From Anaerosacchariphilus polymeriproducens (GTDB lineage: Bacteria; Bacillota; Clostridia; Lachnospirales; Lachnospiraceae), in assembly GCF_003363435.1 (NCBI RefSeq), contig NZ_QRCT01000012.1:298285-362284 (forward strand): 64,000 bases of DNA, written 5' to 3'. A model generated the notes under the pieces. It was not told where the DNA came from, made no database searches, and saw only the letters and a list, made by a program, of their open reading frames with translations. Each line of letters opens with the position of its first letter. The stretch's first letter is position 1. The translations under genes and the position numbers were made by a program. Positions 26,460 through 34,712 of this stretch are shown in pieces.

Positions 26460-29090
26460 ATGGCAAAAAGGGTTTATAAGTTTGAAGAAGGGAACGCTAA
26501 TATGCGCGACATTCTTGGTGGTAAAGGTGCGAACTTAGCGGAAATGACAAATTTAGGAATGCCAATTCCCCAAGGGTTCACAATTACATCGGAGGCTTGT
26601 ACAGATTATTACGAAAGTGGAAAACAAATTTCTGAAGAAATTCAAAAACAAATCTTTGAAGCATTGAACTGGTTAGAAGGCGTCAATAATAAAAAATTTG
26701 GAGATACGCAGGATCCATTGTTAGTGTCTGTTCGCTCGGGATCACGTGCATCCATGCCTGGGATGATGGATACAATATTAAACCTGGGACTTAATGATAT
26801 TGCAGTCGAGGGATTTGCTCAAAAAACAGGAAACCCAAGATTTGCTTACGATTCCTATAGGCGTTTTATTCAGATGTTTTCAGATGTAGTTATGGAAGTT
26901 CCAAAGTCTTATTTTGAAAAAATTATCGATGAATTGAAAGAAGAAAAAGGTGTTCAATATGATGTTGATTTAACAGTTGACGATTTAAAATTATTAGTAA
27001 ATAAGTTTAAAGAGATTTATAAAAATGCTATGAATGGACAAGAGTTTCCACAAGATCCGAAGGTTCAGCTGATGGAAGCTGTTAAAGCGGTATTCCGTTC
27101 ATGGGACAACCCTCGGGCGATTGTTTATCGTCGTATGAATGATATACCAAGCGATTGGGGAACAGCAGTAAATATACAGACTATGGTATTTGGAAATAAA
27201 GGAACAACATCTGGTACCGGTGTTGCATTTACAAGAAACCCATCTACCGGTGAAAAAGGCATCTATGGTGAATATTTAATCAATGCTCAAGGTGAAGATG
27301 TTGTTGCAGGTGTGCGCACGCCTCAGCCTATCAGCCAGTTAGAAAAGGACTTGCCGGAAAGCTATCAACAGTTTTTAGAGATAGCGATGAAGTTGGAAAA
27401 CCATTATCGTGATATGCAGGATATGGAGTTTACGATTGAAGAAGGTAAATTATACTTTTTGCAGACACGTAACGGAAAGAGAACAGCACCTGCTGCTCTC
27501 CAAATTGCTTGTGATTTGGTAGATGAAGGAAAGATTACAGAAGAGGAAGCGGTTCTTAGAATTGAAGCAAAATCGTTAGACCAGTTGCTGCATCCAACAT
27601 TTGACCCGGATGCATTAAAAGAAGGAGAAATAATTGGAGAGGCTCTGCCTGCATCTCCCGGAGCTGCTGCAGGAAAAGTTTATTTTACAGCTGATGATGC
27701 AAAAGCTGCAGGGGTTGGCGGAAAAGGCGAAAGAGTTATTCTTGTCCGTTTAGAAACATCTCCGGAAGACATTGAAGGAATGCATGCATCTCAGGGTATT
27801 TTAACCGTTCGTGGAGGGATGACTTCACATGCTGCTGTAGTGGCTCGCGGAATGGGAACTTGCTGTATCTCCGGTTGTGGAGAAATTAAGATAGATGAAG
27901 AGGCCAAAGTATTTGAATTAAGTGGACATGTTTTCCATGAAGGAGATTATGTTTCCTTAGATGGAACGACCGGTAAGATTTATAAAGGTGACATTAAGAC
28001 TGTGAAGGCTTCCGTAAGTGGAAACTTTGAAAGAATTATGGAGTGGGCTGATAAATTTAGGAAACTAAAAGTCCGTACAAATGCAGATACTGCTGTAGAC
28101 ACCTTGAATGCAGTTCAATTAGGAGCAGAAGGAATAGGACTTTGCCGTACCGAGCATATGTTTTTTGAAGCAGATCGAATTCCAAAAATACGGAAAATGA
28201 TTTTGTCTAATACAGTAGAACAAAGAGAAAAGGCATTGAATGAATTAATTCCTTTCCAGAAAGCTGACTTCAAAGCGATGTATAAAGCACTTCAGGACAG
28301 GCCGATGACAGTACGTTACCTGGATCCGCCTTTGCATGAGTTTCTACCTACAGATGAGGAGGATATCGAGCAGTTAGCCAAAGATATGGGGATAACTGTA
28401 GAGCAGGTAAAAGCTAAATGTGATGAGTTGCATGAATTTAATCCAATGATGGGACATCGAGGCTGCCGGTTAGCCGTTACCTATCCAGAGATTGCGAGAA
28501 TGCAGACAAGAGCAGTTATTGAGGCGGCCATAGAAGTGAAAGAGGAAGATGGGTATGATATTGTACCTGAAATTATGATTCCTTTAGTCGGAGAAGTGAA
28601 AGAATTAAAATTTGTAAAAGATATCGTAATAGAAACAGCAGAACAAGTAAAGCAGGAAAAAGGATCTGACATCAAATACTATGTTGGTACTATGATTGAA
28701 ATTCCTCGTGCTGCATTAACTGCTGATATGGTTGCACAGGAAGCTGATTTCTTCTCATTCGGAACCAATGATTTGACACAGATGACGTTTGGCTTCTCAC
28801 GTGATGATGCAGGTAAATTCTTAGAATCCTATTATAATACAAAGATTTTAGAATCTGACCCATTTGCTAAGCTAGATCAGACCGGTGTTGGCCAACTGGT
28901 TGAAATGGCAGCTAAAAAGGGACGTGAAACAAATGCTGAAATTAAGTTAGGTGTTTGTGGAGAGCATGGCGGAGATCCGGCATCAGTAGAATTTTTCCAT
29001 AAAATTGGCTTGAATTATGTGTCCTGTTCCCCGTTCCGTGTTCCGATTGCAAGACTGGCGGCAGCACAGGCGGCTATCGTTCATAAGTAG
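26460..29090 (+). CDS. ppdK: Pyruvate, phosphate dikinase
   Basis: 876 residues, full length. It interconverts pyruvate + ATP + Pi and PEP + AMP + PPi, giving PPi-based glycolysis in anaerobes. The ATP-grasp N-terminal domain (1-340) shows SVRSGSRASMPGMMDTILN. The swivel domain carries phosphohistidine His457 in GGMTSHAAVVARGMG. The C-terminal PEP/pyruvate barrel (about 530-874) has GIGLCRTEHMF, FFSFGTNDLTQMTFGFSRDD and the catalytic Cys in GVCGEHGGDP. It is single-gene, with terminator at 29110-29149. Confidence 0.96.
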   Translation: MAKRVYKFEEGNANMRDILGGKGANLAEMTNLGMPIPQGFTITSEACTDYYESGKQISEEIQKQIFEALNWLEGVNNKKFGDTQDPLLVSVRSGSRASMPGMMDTILNLGLNDIAVEGFAQKTGNPRFAYDSYRRFIQMFSDVVMEVPKSYFEKIIDELKEEKGVQYDVDLTVDDLKLLVNKFKEIYKNAMNGQEFPQDPKVQLMEAVKAVFRSWDNPRAIVYRRMNDIPSDWGTAVNIQTMVFGNKGTTSGTGVAFTRNPSTGEKGIYGEYLINAQGEDVVAGVRTPQPISQLEKDLPESYQQFLEIAMKLENHYRDMQDMEFTIEEGKLYFLQTRNGKRTAPAALQIACDLVDEGKITEEEAVLRIEAKSLDQLLHPTFDPDALKEGEIIGEALPASPGAAAGKVYFTADDAKAAGVGGKGERVILVRLETSPEDIEGMHASQGILTVRGGMTSHAAVVARGMGTCCISGCGEIKIDEEAKVFELSGHVFHEGDYVSLDGTTGKIYKGDIKTVKASVSGNFERIMEWADKFRKLKVRTNADTAVDTLNAVQLGAEGIGLCRTEHMFFEADRIPKIRKMILSNTVEQREKALNELIPFQKADFKAMYKALQDRPMTVRYLDPPLHEFLPTDEEDIEQLAKDMGITVEQVKAKCDELHEFNPMMGHRGCRLAVTYPEIARMQTRAVIEAAIEVKEEDGYDIVPEIMIPLVGEVKELKFVKDIVIETAEQVKQEKGSDIKYYVGTMIEIPRAALTADMVAQEADFFSFGTNDLTQMTFGFSRDDAGKFLESYYNTKILESDPFAKLDQTGVGQLVEMAAKKGRETNAEIKLGVCGEHGGDPASVEFFHKIGLNYVSCSPFRVPIARLAAAQAAIVHK

Positions 29091-29109
29091 GTGAATTCTT
29101 TTTATCTTC

Positions 29110-29149
29110 ATCCCACTATTTGCAGAAATGTAATAGTGGGATTTTTTTT
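29110..29149 (+). terminator. Terminator after ppdK
   Basis: ATCCCACTATT (29110-29120) pairs perfectly with AATAGTGGGAT (29132-29142), followed by seven or more T. Confidence 0.9.
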
Positions 29150-29321
29150 GGAGAAAGTAAATGTAAATCCAAAAACAACTTAAATGCAAAGAAAAATAAC
29201 GCAACGTATTAATATACGAACACATACATATAATATTTATTAAATAAGAAAAAAAATATTGCGTTTTACAAAAAAATGGTGATATGGTTTTAGTATGGTA
29301 AAGAAGAAAGGGTGTGTCACT

Positions 29322-30608
29322 ATGAAGATACAGGCCGTAATGATAGATGGTTTCAAGAATCTATCTAATGTAAAAATAACTTTTGATAATATTACAGCTT
29401 TGGTAGCACTTAATAATTTTGGTAAGTCCAATGTACTTTCAGGTATTGATTTTGGTTTAACTTTTATAAAGTCACCCATCGACAATAAGATGGAAATGAT
29501 GGCGAATTCCAATCTTATACCGATTAACCAGAGTATGCAAGGCAGAAATTACAAGTTTGAGGTAGAGGTGTTAACAGAAGATGCTGGACAGGAATACCGA
29601 GTGCAGTATGGATATGAGTTCTCCTGGCAATGTGATGAGGAAGATGAGCCAGAGATTGTTCATGAGTATTTGAAAATTAAGCTGGACGAAAAGGGTCAGA
29701 AATATACCCAGCTTATTAGTAGAACGAAAGAATTTGCTCTGTATAAGAGTTCTGAGACTGGTAGATGTTCCTCAAATATTAAGGTTGAGTCATCGGAACT
29801 TGTTGTAAATAAGCTTAAAGCATATGATGAGCTTTACTATGCAGAAATCATTAGTAAATTGAATGGCATGAGAATGTATATGGAAAATAATCTAGATGCA
29901 AAGAGTTTCTATAAGCCAGATCCAATCATCCGTAAAGGCTTTGAAAAAGAGATGATTAATGCAGATAATCTTCCTCGTATTATTTTCAATCTAAAGAAAC
30001 AAAATCCAAATAAGTTTGAGTTACTGAAAGATGTATATTTTCAACTATTCCCAGATGTCGAGGATGTTATTGTAAAGAATTTCAAAATAAATGCTGCAGA
30101 AAGCGATAAGCTTCCAGATGATGCGCCATTCATATTTTCGAATTCTATCTATGTATTATTTGTAAAAGATAAAAACTTAGTGAACCCAGTTAACTTTTCA
30201 ATGATGTCTGATGGAGCGAAGAGAGTATTCATGATACTGACCAAGATTATAGTATCCAGTGTCAGCAATATCTCATTGATTGCGATTGAAGAGCCTGAAA
30301 ACTCTGTTCACCCTGGATTGTTTCAGGCATATATGCAAATTATAAATCAGCTGTTAGATGATTGTAAGGTTATTATTACCAGTCACTCCCCATACATTAT
30401 CAGCTATCTTGAACCAGCGTGGATACATGTTGGTGTGAATAGACAGCCTGGTGTGGCAAAGTTTTTTGCATTTAAAAAATCAGGTCAGAAGCAATTAGAG
30501 AATGATGCATCTGGATTTAATTTGAGTATGGGTGATTATCTGTTCTCAATGTTAGCTGATTCAGAGAGTAATATTAGTGATTATCTGGAGTGTGATGTTG
30601 ATGAGTAA
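29322..30608 (+). CDS. AAA-family (OLD/RecF-like) ATPase of a two-gene ATPase-TOPRIM system
   Basis: About 428 residues. The P-loop is ALNNFGKSNVL (about residue 28-38), with Ala for the first Gly of the canonical motif, and Walker B is LIAIEEPENSVHP (about 325). VIITSHSPYIISYL is the switch region typical of OLD-type AAA ATPases. The long insert between P-loop and signature motif (MMSDGAKRVFMIL) has no recognisable domain. The start at 29322 is chosen over 29295 because the latter lacks a ribosome site. The stop overlaps the start of the TOPRIM-like gene by 8 bases. Such pairs occur in phage defence, but this one's partner is broken. Confidence 0.82.
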   Translation: MKIQAVMIDGFKNLSNVKITFDNITALVALNNFGKSNVLSGIDFGLTFIKSPIDNKMEMMANSNLIPINQSMQGRNYKFEVEVLTEDAGQEYRVQYGYEFSWQCDEEDEPEIVHEYLKIKLDEKGQKYTQLISRTKEFALYKSSETGRCSSNIKVESSELVVNKLKAYDELYYAEIISKLNGMRMYMENNLDAKSFYKPDPIIRKGFEKEMINADNLPRIIFNLKKQNPNKFELLKDVYFQLFPDVEDVIVKNFKINAAESDKLPDDAPFIFSNSIYVLFVKDKNLVNPVNFSMMSDGAKRVFMILTKIIVSSVSNISLIAIEEPENSVHPGLFQAYMQIINQLLDDCKVIITSHSPYIISYLEPAWIHVGVNRQPGVAKFFAFKKSGQKQLENDASGFNLSMGDYLFSMLADSESNISDYLECDVDE

Positions 30609-31096
30609 ATGCCTTGTTTTGTTTGTGGAGGGTGATACAGAGGTTGAATTTTACAAGCAAGTAGTCGCAAATATTAGAAAGTTGCATCCGCTGGGGAGAT
30701 GACTGTGTATTTACGATTGTGTTATGCAGTGATACAGATGTTTTTGATTTTGCTCCTAAGCCTCCAATTAAGTGGGATGAGGTAAAGAAAGAACTTGTGA
30801 ACAATGGAGCTTCAAAAATCATTCATATTGAAGCAAAGAGGTCAATTGAAGACTGGTTTTTATATGATATGGATGGGATTCTAGGATTTTTGAGGCTGGG
30901 TAAGAATATCAAAATATCTGGAAAGAATGGATATGATAAGCTTCAACGCTTGTACAAACGAGCAAATAAGGTTTATTACAAGGGAATACTTAGCAATGGT
31001 ATGATAGGGCGTTTGGACATCGATAAGATTGCGGATGTGGTAAAAGATCAACTGAATCCTTTATACAGGGCGCTCGGTGTAGATAAAACTAAATAA
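30601..31096 (+). pseudogene. Disrupted TOPRIM/RloB-like nuclease gene
   Basis: An ATG at 30601 overlaps the ATPase stop and reads MSKCLVLFVEGDTEVEFYK, with the TOPRIM-type Glu, then stops at about 30699. In the +1 frame coding resumes as GDDCVFTIVLCSDTDVF (the Asp-x-Asp motif) through EDWFLYD to a stop at 31096. Only about 33 residues separate the Glu and DxD motifs, fewer than expected for this fold, so an internal deletion with frameshift is likelier than recoding. Confidence 0.7.
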
Positions 31097-31109
31097 TATT
31101 ATGCAATCC

Positions 31110-31150
31110 CCTTATATTAACTGGAAAAGTTAGTATAAGGGTTTCTTTTA
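31110..31150 (+). terminator. Terminator after the ATPase-TOPRIM pair
   Basis: CCCTTATATTAACT (31110-31123) pairs with AGTTAGTATAAGGG (31129-31142), followed by TTTCTTTT. Confidence 0.85.
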
Positions 31151-31337
31151 AAAATAGTTTAGATGATTAATTCCATCGTTAATTGATAACAACGTTGACA
31201 TGAATAAACTTGCATCTGCCTCGTTAACAAAAGGGCTGGGAAATGGTAAGAGGCGGACAAATATTCTGTGTTATTGGTTTTTATAAAGAAAGTTGAAGAA
31301 ATTTTTTAATTTTTAAAGCATATCAAAAAGTCAGAGA

Positions 31338-31360
31338 GGGAAGTAAAATTAGTACTTCCC
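31338..31360. terminator. Hairpin at the end of the AraC gene
   Basis: GGGAAGTA (31338-31345) pairs with TACTTCCC (31353-31360); a T run follows on the plus strand and a weaker one on the minus strand. The 180 bases before it (31151-31337) hold no gene I can support. Confidence 0.6.
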
Positions 31361-31362
31361 TT

Positions 31363-32130
31363 TTATGTACATTTTTGAGTTTCTTTTCGGAAAGTGCTTG
31401 GAGATAGATTTGTAATTTTTTTAAATTGTCTCATAAAATGTTCTTCATTATGATAGCCGCAATGGTATGAAATCTCTTTTATAGACATGTTAGAAAAAGT
31501 GAGTAATTCTTTTGCATGATGAACTCTGCTATTTATAACATCGTTGATACAGGATACATCGAAAGTTTCTTTGTATAAACTTTGAAAATAACCTTTACTG
31601 ATATGGAGTTGTTCTGCCATATCTTTTATATTCCAGTTCTTTTCAGGATATCTATAAATCTGTTGACGTAACTCTAATAATTGGTTATAAAGACTGTGAG
31701 GCTTTTCATAAATTTGATTATGTACAGATAAGAATAAAATTTGAAATAAATAGTGTAACAGAATATCCTTATTTTTCTTAACAGAATAAAATATTTGTGT
31801 TAGTAATTGGAATAAGAGATTCAGGGAAGTCATATCTGAAACCGGCAGAATTGTATCATAGGTAATTTTTAAATGAGATAAATCATCGTCTGCATAAAAC
31901 TGCATCCAGTCATTCATATAGATATTTCCATCAGGATAGTAGAAATGAGGTGAACCTGGACGAAAAATAATCATTGAATTAGAAGGGGCATGTATTGTAT
32001 TTCCATTAAGTTTAAAATAAGCAGGTGTTCTGATAAGTAAGAACAGGTAGCAGTCATAGCCGTTTGGTCTGTTGACTAGAAAATCAGAACCATGTGTCCC
32101 ATCAACACCCATATTTTTTATTTGTATCAT
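31363..32130 (-). CDS. AraC-family transcriptional regulator
   Basis: 255 residues. An N-terminal cupin-like sensing domain (about 20-95, with PSNSMIIFRPGSPHFYY) is followed by a C-terminal double HTH (about 155-252): NIKDMAEQLHISKGYFQSLYKE and SIKEISYHCGYHNEEHFMRQFKK. It diverges from the GH5 gene across 192 bp, which makes that glucanase the likely target, with a sugar ligand. Confidence 0.9.
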   Translation of the reverse strand: MIQIKNMGVDGTHGSDFLVNRPNGYDCYLFLLIRTPAYFKLNGNTIHAPSNSMIIFRPGSPHFYYPDGNIYMNDWMQFYADDDLSHLKITYDTILPVSDMTSLNLLFQLLTQIFYSVKKNKDILLHYLFQILFLSVHNQIYEKPHSLYNQLLELRQQIYRYPEKNWNIKDMAEQLHISKGYFQSLYKETFDVSCINDVINSRVHHAKELLTFSNMSIKEISYHCGYHNEEHFMRQFKKITNLSPSTFRKETQKCT

Positions 32131-32322
32131 TTATACAGACTCCCTTCATTTTAGTATTAAAATCTTATAATAAATCAGTTCTAGTTTAACATAATTCATT
32201 GTTTTAAGTAAATGTATTTCATATAATTATTGGTATATATTGTATATACTTTATATGTTTACGATTTGTTTTGTGGTAAGGTTAAATAAAATTTTTGTAT
32301 TCAATTTGAAGGAGGAAAGACG

Positions 32323-33546
32323 ATGAAAACAATCAAAATTCAATATTGTATAATTTTATTGGTGGTTTTTACGATAACAGTAATGGGAGGTAGATCTGTT
32401 TGTGCAGCTTCAAAAAGTTTTCATAATTTGAACCAAAAAGATATAGTAAAAGTCATGTCTCCGGGATGGAATTTAGGAAATCAAATGGAGGCAATAAAAT
32501 TTGAAAAAGATACAAATACAGGGATTACGAAAACGTATCCCAGTGAGACTGCATGGGGGAATCCGGTTATTACTGAAGAAATGATAAAGACAGTAAAGGC
32601 AGCGGGATTTAAATCTGTTCGTATTCCTGTTTCATATTTCTCTTATATCGGAAATGCTCCTGATTATACGATTAATGCAGGCTGGCTGTCACGTGTTAAA
32701 GAAGTAGTTGATATGTGTGTAAAGAATGATTTATATGCAGTAATAAATATCCATGGTGATGGTTATACAACAATAGATGGCGGATGGCTGCATTGCGGTT
32801 CCTGGAATCAGGCTGAAATTCAAGCAAAATATGTTGCAGTATGGAAACAGATCGCGCAAGCATTTAAGGGATATGATGAACATTTAATATTCGAGTCCAT
32901 GAATGAAGAAGGAGATGATAAAGCAGATAGAGCATTTGCATATAGAAATATTAATACATATCAACAATTATTTGTAGATACGGTAAGAAAGACTGGAGGT
33001 AATAATGCAAAACGCTGGCTGATTGTTTGCGGATGGTTGACAGATATTGATAAAACTTGTGAAGGTTACTTTGAAATTCCATCAGATAAATATCGTTCCA
33101 AAGAGGTGCCTAATAATGAAAAAAGAATTATGATATCTGTGCATTATTATTCACCCTGGGAATTCTGCGGCAATGAGGATTATCAAATTTCTGAATGGGG
33201 CTCCTACACCAAATCAAAGAATCTTACAGCACAAACAAATGAGACTTATCTTAAAACACAATTTGATAAGTTATTAAATAAATTTACATCAAAAGGATAT
33301 CCAGTGTTTGTCGGTGAGTTTGGTTCTTGTGATAAAACAAAGACAAATCGTGGAAATAAAGATAATAATATTTACCGTGCATATTTTGCTAAAATACTAT
33401 GTGAAAATTGTGTAAGGACTAATTGTATACCGATGTACTGGGATAATGGATGGAATGGTGAGTTCGGATTTGCAGTATTTGACAGACGAACACATAAAAT
33501 TACTCAAAAGGAAATTATAGATGCAATAATGGGTGTGTATAAATAA
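32323..33546 (+). CDS. Secreted GH5 endoglucanase-type glycoside hydrolase
   Basis: 407 residues with a signal peptide (1-28, ending near SVCAA). The GH5 barrel shows VMSPGWNLGNQMEA, SVRIPVSY, acid/base Glu195 in ESMNEEGD and nucleophile Glu332 in VFVGEFGS. Likely substrates are cellulose, beta-glucan or related plant beta-glucans. It is single-domain with no dockerin or binding module. GGAGG precedes the start; the divergent AraC protein probably regulates it. Confidence 0.92.
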   Translation: MKTIKIQYCIILLVVFTITVMGGRSVCAASKSFHNLNQKDIVKVMSPGWNLGNQMEAIKFEKDTNTGITKTYPSETAWGNPVITEEMIKTVKAAGFKSVRIPVSYFSYIGNAPDYTINAGWLSRVKEVVDMCVKNDLYAVINIHGDGYTTIDGGWLHCGSWNQAEIQAKYVAVWKQIAQAFKGYDEHLIFESMNEEGDDKADRAFAYRNINTYQQLFVDTVRKTGGNNAKRWLIVCGWLTDIDKTCEGYFEIPSDKYRSKEVPNNEKRIMISVHYYSPWEFCGNEDYQISEWGSYTKSKNLTAQTNETYLKTQFDKLLNKFTSKGYPVFVGEFGSCDKTKTNRGNKDNNIYRAYFAKILCENCVRTNCIPMYWDNGWNGEFGFAVFDRRTHKITQKEIIDAIMGVYK

Positions 33547-33601
33547 GTGAAATGATTAATACATAAATTAAAATTTAAAGTTAATATTAATCATTTGTAA
33601 A

Positions 33602-33642
33602 ATAAAAGGTATCTTGATAATAAAAGTCAAGATACCTTTTAT
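33602..33642. terminator. Bidirectional terminator
   Basis: ATAAAAGGTATCTTGA (33602-33617) and TCAAGATACCTTTTAT (33627-33642) are perfectly complementary, with T-rich flanks on both strands, between the GH5 gene and the convergent regulator. Confidence 0.9.
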
Positions 33643-33651
33643 TTTACCTAA

Positions 33652-34017
33652 TTATTTTTCATTTACATATTTTTTAATAGCGGCAAAGCTTTCTTTGCTA
33701 ATCACGTGTTCTATTTTACAGGCATCGTTTGAAGCAGTATTTGGGTCTACGCCAAGTTCCTCAAGCCAAGAGGATAAAAATCGGTGTCTTTCGTATATCA
33801 TATCAGCAATTTCTTTTCCTGAGTCGGTAAGATAAATAAATCCCGAATCCGTAACAGTAATATAGTTATTAGTGCGCAGATTTTTCATTGCAACACTTAC
33901 ACTGGATTTCTTAAAACCCAGTTCTGTAGCAATATCAATTGAACGGACAACGGGTAAGGTTTTGCTTAAGATTAAAATAGTTTCTAGATAGTTTTCAGCA
34001 GACTCATTTATTGTCAT
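33652..34017 (-). CDS. DtxR/MntR-family metal-dependent regulator
   Basis: About 121 residues. The winged helix (about 1-65) reads ENYLETILIL...VRSIDIATELGFKKSSVSVAMKNL, followed by the short metal-binding dimerisation domain (about 66-121) with EIADMIYERHRFLSSWL and CKIEHVIS; His and Cys/Glu ligands are in the expected places. It lacks the SH3-like third domain, as in MntR-type members. The start at 34017 fits GAGGG nine bases upstream. It diverges from feoA and probably represses the feo operon when Fe2+ is plentiful. Confidence 0.9.
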   Translation of the reverse strand: MTINESAENYLETILILSKTLPVVRSIDIATELGFKKSSVSVAMKNLRTNNYITVTDSGFIYLTDSGKEIADMIYERHRFLSSWLEELGVDPNTASNDACKIEHVISKESFAAIKKYVNEK

Positions 34018-34050
34018 AATAATCATCCCTCATTTTCATCAATATGCTGG

Positions 34051-34068
34051 TTAGTTTCAGGTAACTAA
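34051..34068. promoter_or_regulatory. Operator-like palindrome at the dtxR-type gene
   Basis: TTAGTTTCAGGTAACTAA is an inverted repeat (TTAGTT-N6-AACTAA) 34 bases upstream of the regulator start; a plausible autoregulatory metal box. Confidence 0.5.
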
Positions 34069-34133
34069 ACTACAGTATAACATAGAAAATTGGAGATTTC
34101 AAATTTCTATTATTAAGAATTTGAAAAAAGTAA

Positions 34134-34165
34134 TTGACAACTAATGTAAGTTAGAATATACTAAC
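34134..34165 (+). promoter_or_regulatory. feoA promoter overlapped by a GTTAG-N6-CTAAC operator
   Basis: A near-consensus promoter, TTGACA (34134-34139), 17 bp, TATACT (34157-34162). The -10 lies inside GTTAGAATATACTAAC (34150-34165), an inverted repeat that a DtxR-type dimer could bind to block RNA polymerase. Confidence 0.75.
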
Positions 34166-34216
34166 TACAAAGGGTAAATGATAACCAATATCAACTAAGA
34201 AGAAAGAAGGTGAGGA

Positions 34217-34429
34217 ATGATGCCTTTAACAATGGTAAAAACAGGAGAGCCCAATATAATTAAGAAAGTTGGCGGCAAAGATGAGACAAGAAAGTTTTTA
34301 GAGAGTTTAGGTTTTGTTACAGGAGGACTTGTTACAGTAGTATCTGAGATTGGTGGTAATATGATTGTAAATGTCAAAGAGTCCCGAGTTGCAATTAATA
34401 AAGATATGGCGAATAAGATTATAGTTTAA
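34217..34429 (+). CDS. feoA: FeoA-family protein (first copy)
   Basis: A 70-residue SH3-like protein with ETRKFLESLGFVTGGLVTVVSE and VNVKESRVAINKDMANKI. FeoA proteins assist the FeoB iron(II) transporter in the cytoplasm. Two adjacent ATG codons (34217 and 34220) follow GAAGG/GAGG. Confidence 0.9.
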   Translation: MMPLTMVKTGEPNIIKKVGGKDETRKFLESLGFVTGGLVTVVSEIGGNMIVNVKESRVAINKDMANKIIV

Positions 34430-34456
34430 ATTAAAAACAGGTAAGAAGGAGTTAAT

Positions 34457-34678
34457 ATGAAGACGTTAAAAGAAATAAAATGCGGAGAAACAGTAATAGT
34501 GACAAAACTTAGCGGAACCGGACCGGTGAAAAGGCGTATCATGGACATGGGTATCACAAAAGGAACGGAAATTTTTATAAGAAAAGTAGCTCCATTGGGA
34601 GATCCGATTGAAGTAAAAGTGAGAGGATACGAGTTATCACTTCGCAAAGAAGATGCACAAATGATAGAAGTTGAATAA
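34457..34678 (+). CDS. feoA: FeoA-family protein (second copy)
   Basis: 73 residues: GETVIVTKLSGTGPVKRRIMDMGI and DPIEVKVRGYELSLRKEDA, a standard FeoA. Two separate feoA genes before feoB are common in Clostridia. AAGGAG precedes the ATG, with 34 bases to feoB after its stop. Confidence 0.93.
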   Translation: MKTLKEIKCGETVIVTKLSGTGPVKRRIMDMGITKGTEIFIRKVAPLGDPIEVKVRGYELSLRKEDAQMIEVE

Positions 34679-34712
34679 ATTAGTTGCCTATTAGGCGGGA
34701 GGAGTTAAAAAG

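Noticed and set aside
30601..31096. Programmed frameshift joining the two TOPRIM parts
   Set aside because: The shift would be +1 without a slippery stop context, and too few residues separate the two motifs; deletion is simpler.
31201..31287. 28-codon frame after a TTGACA in the gap before the AraC gene
   Set aside because: No ribosome site, no recognisable sequence, and no -10 at a proper distance.
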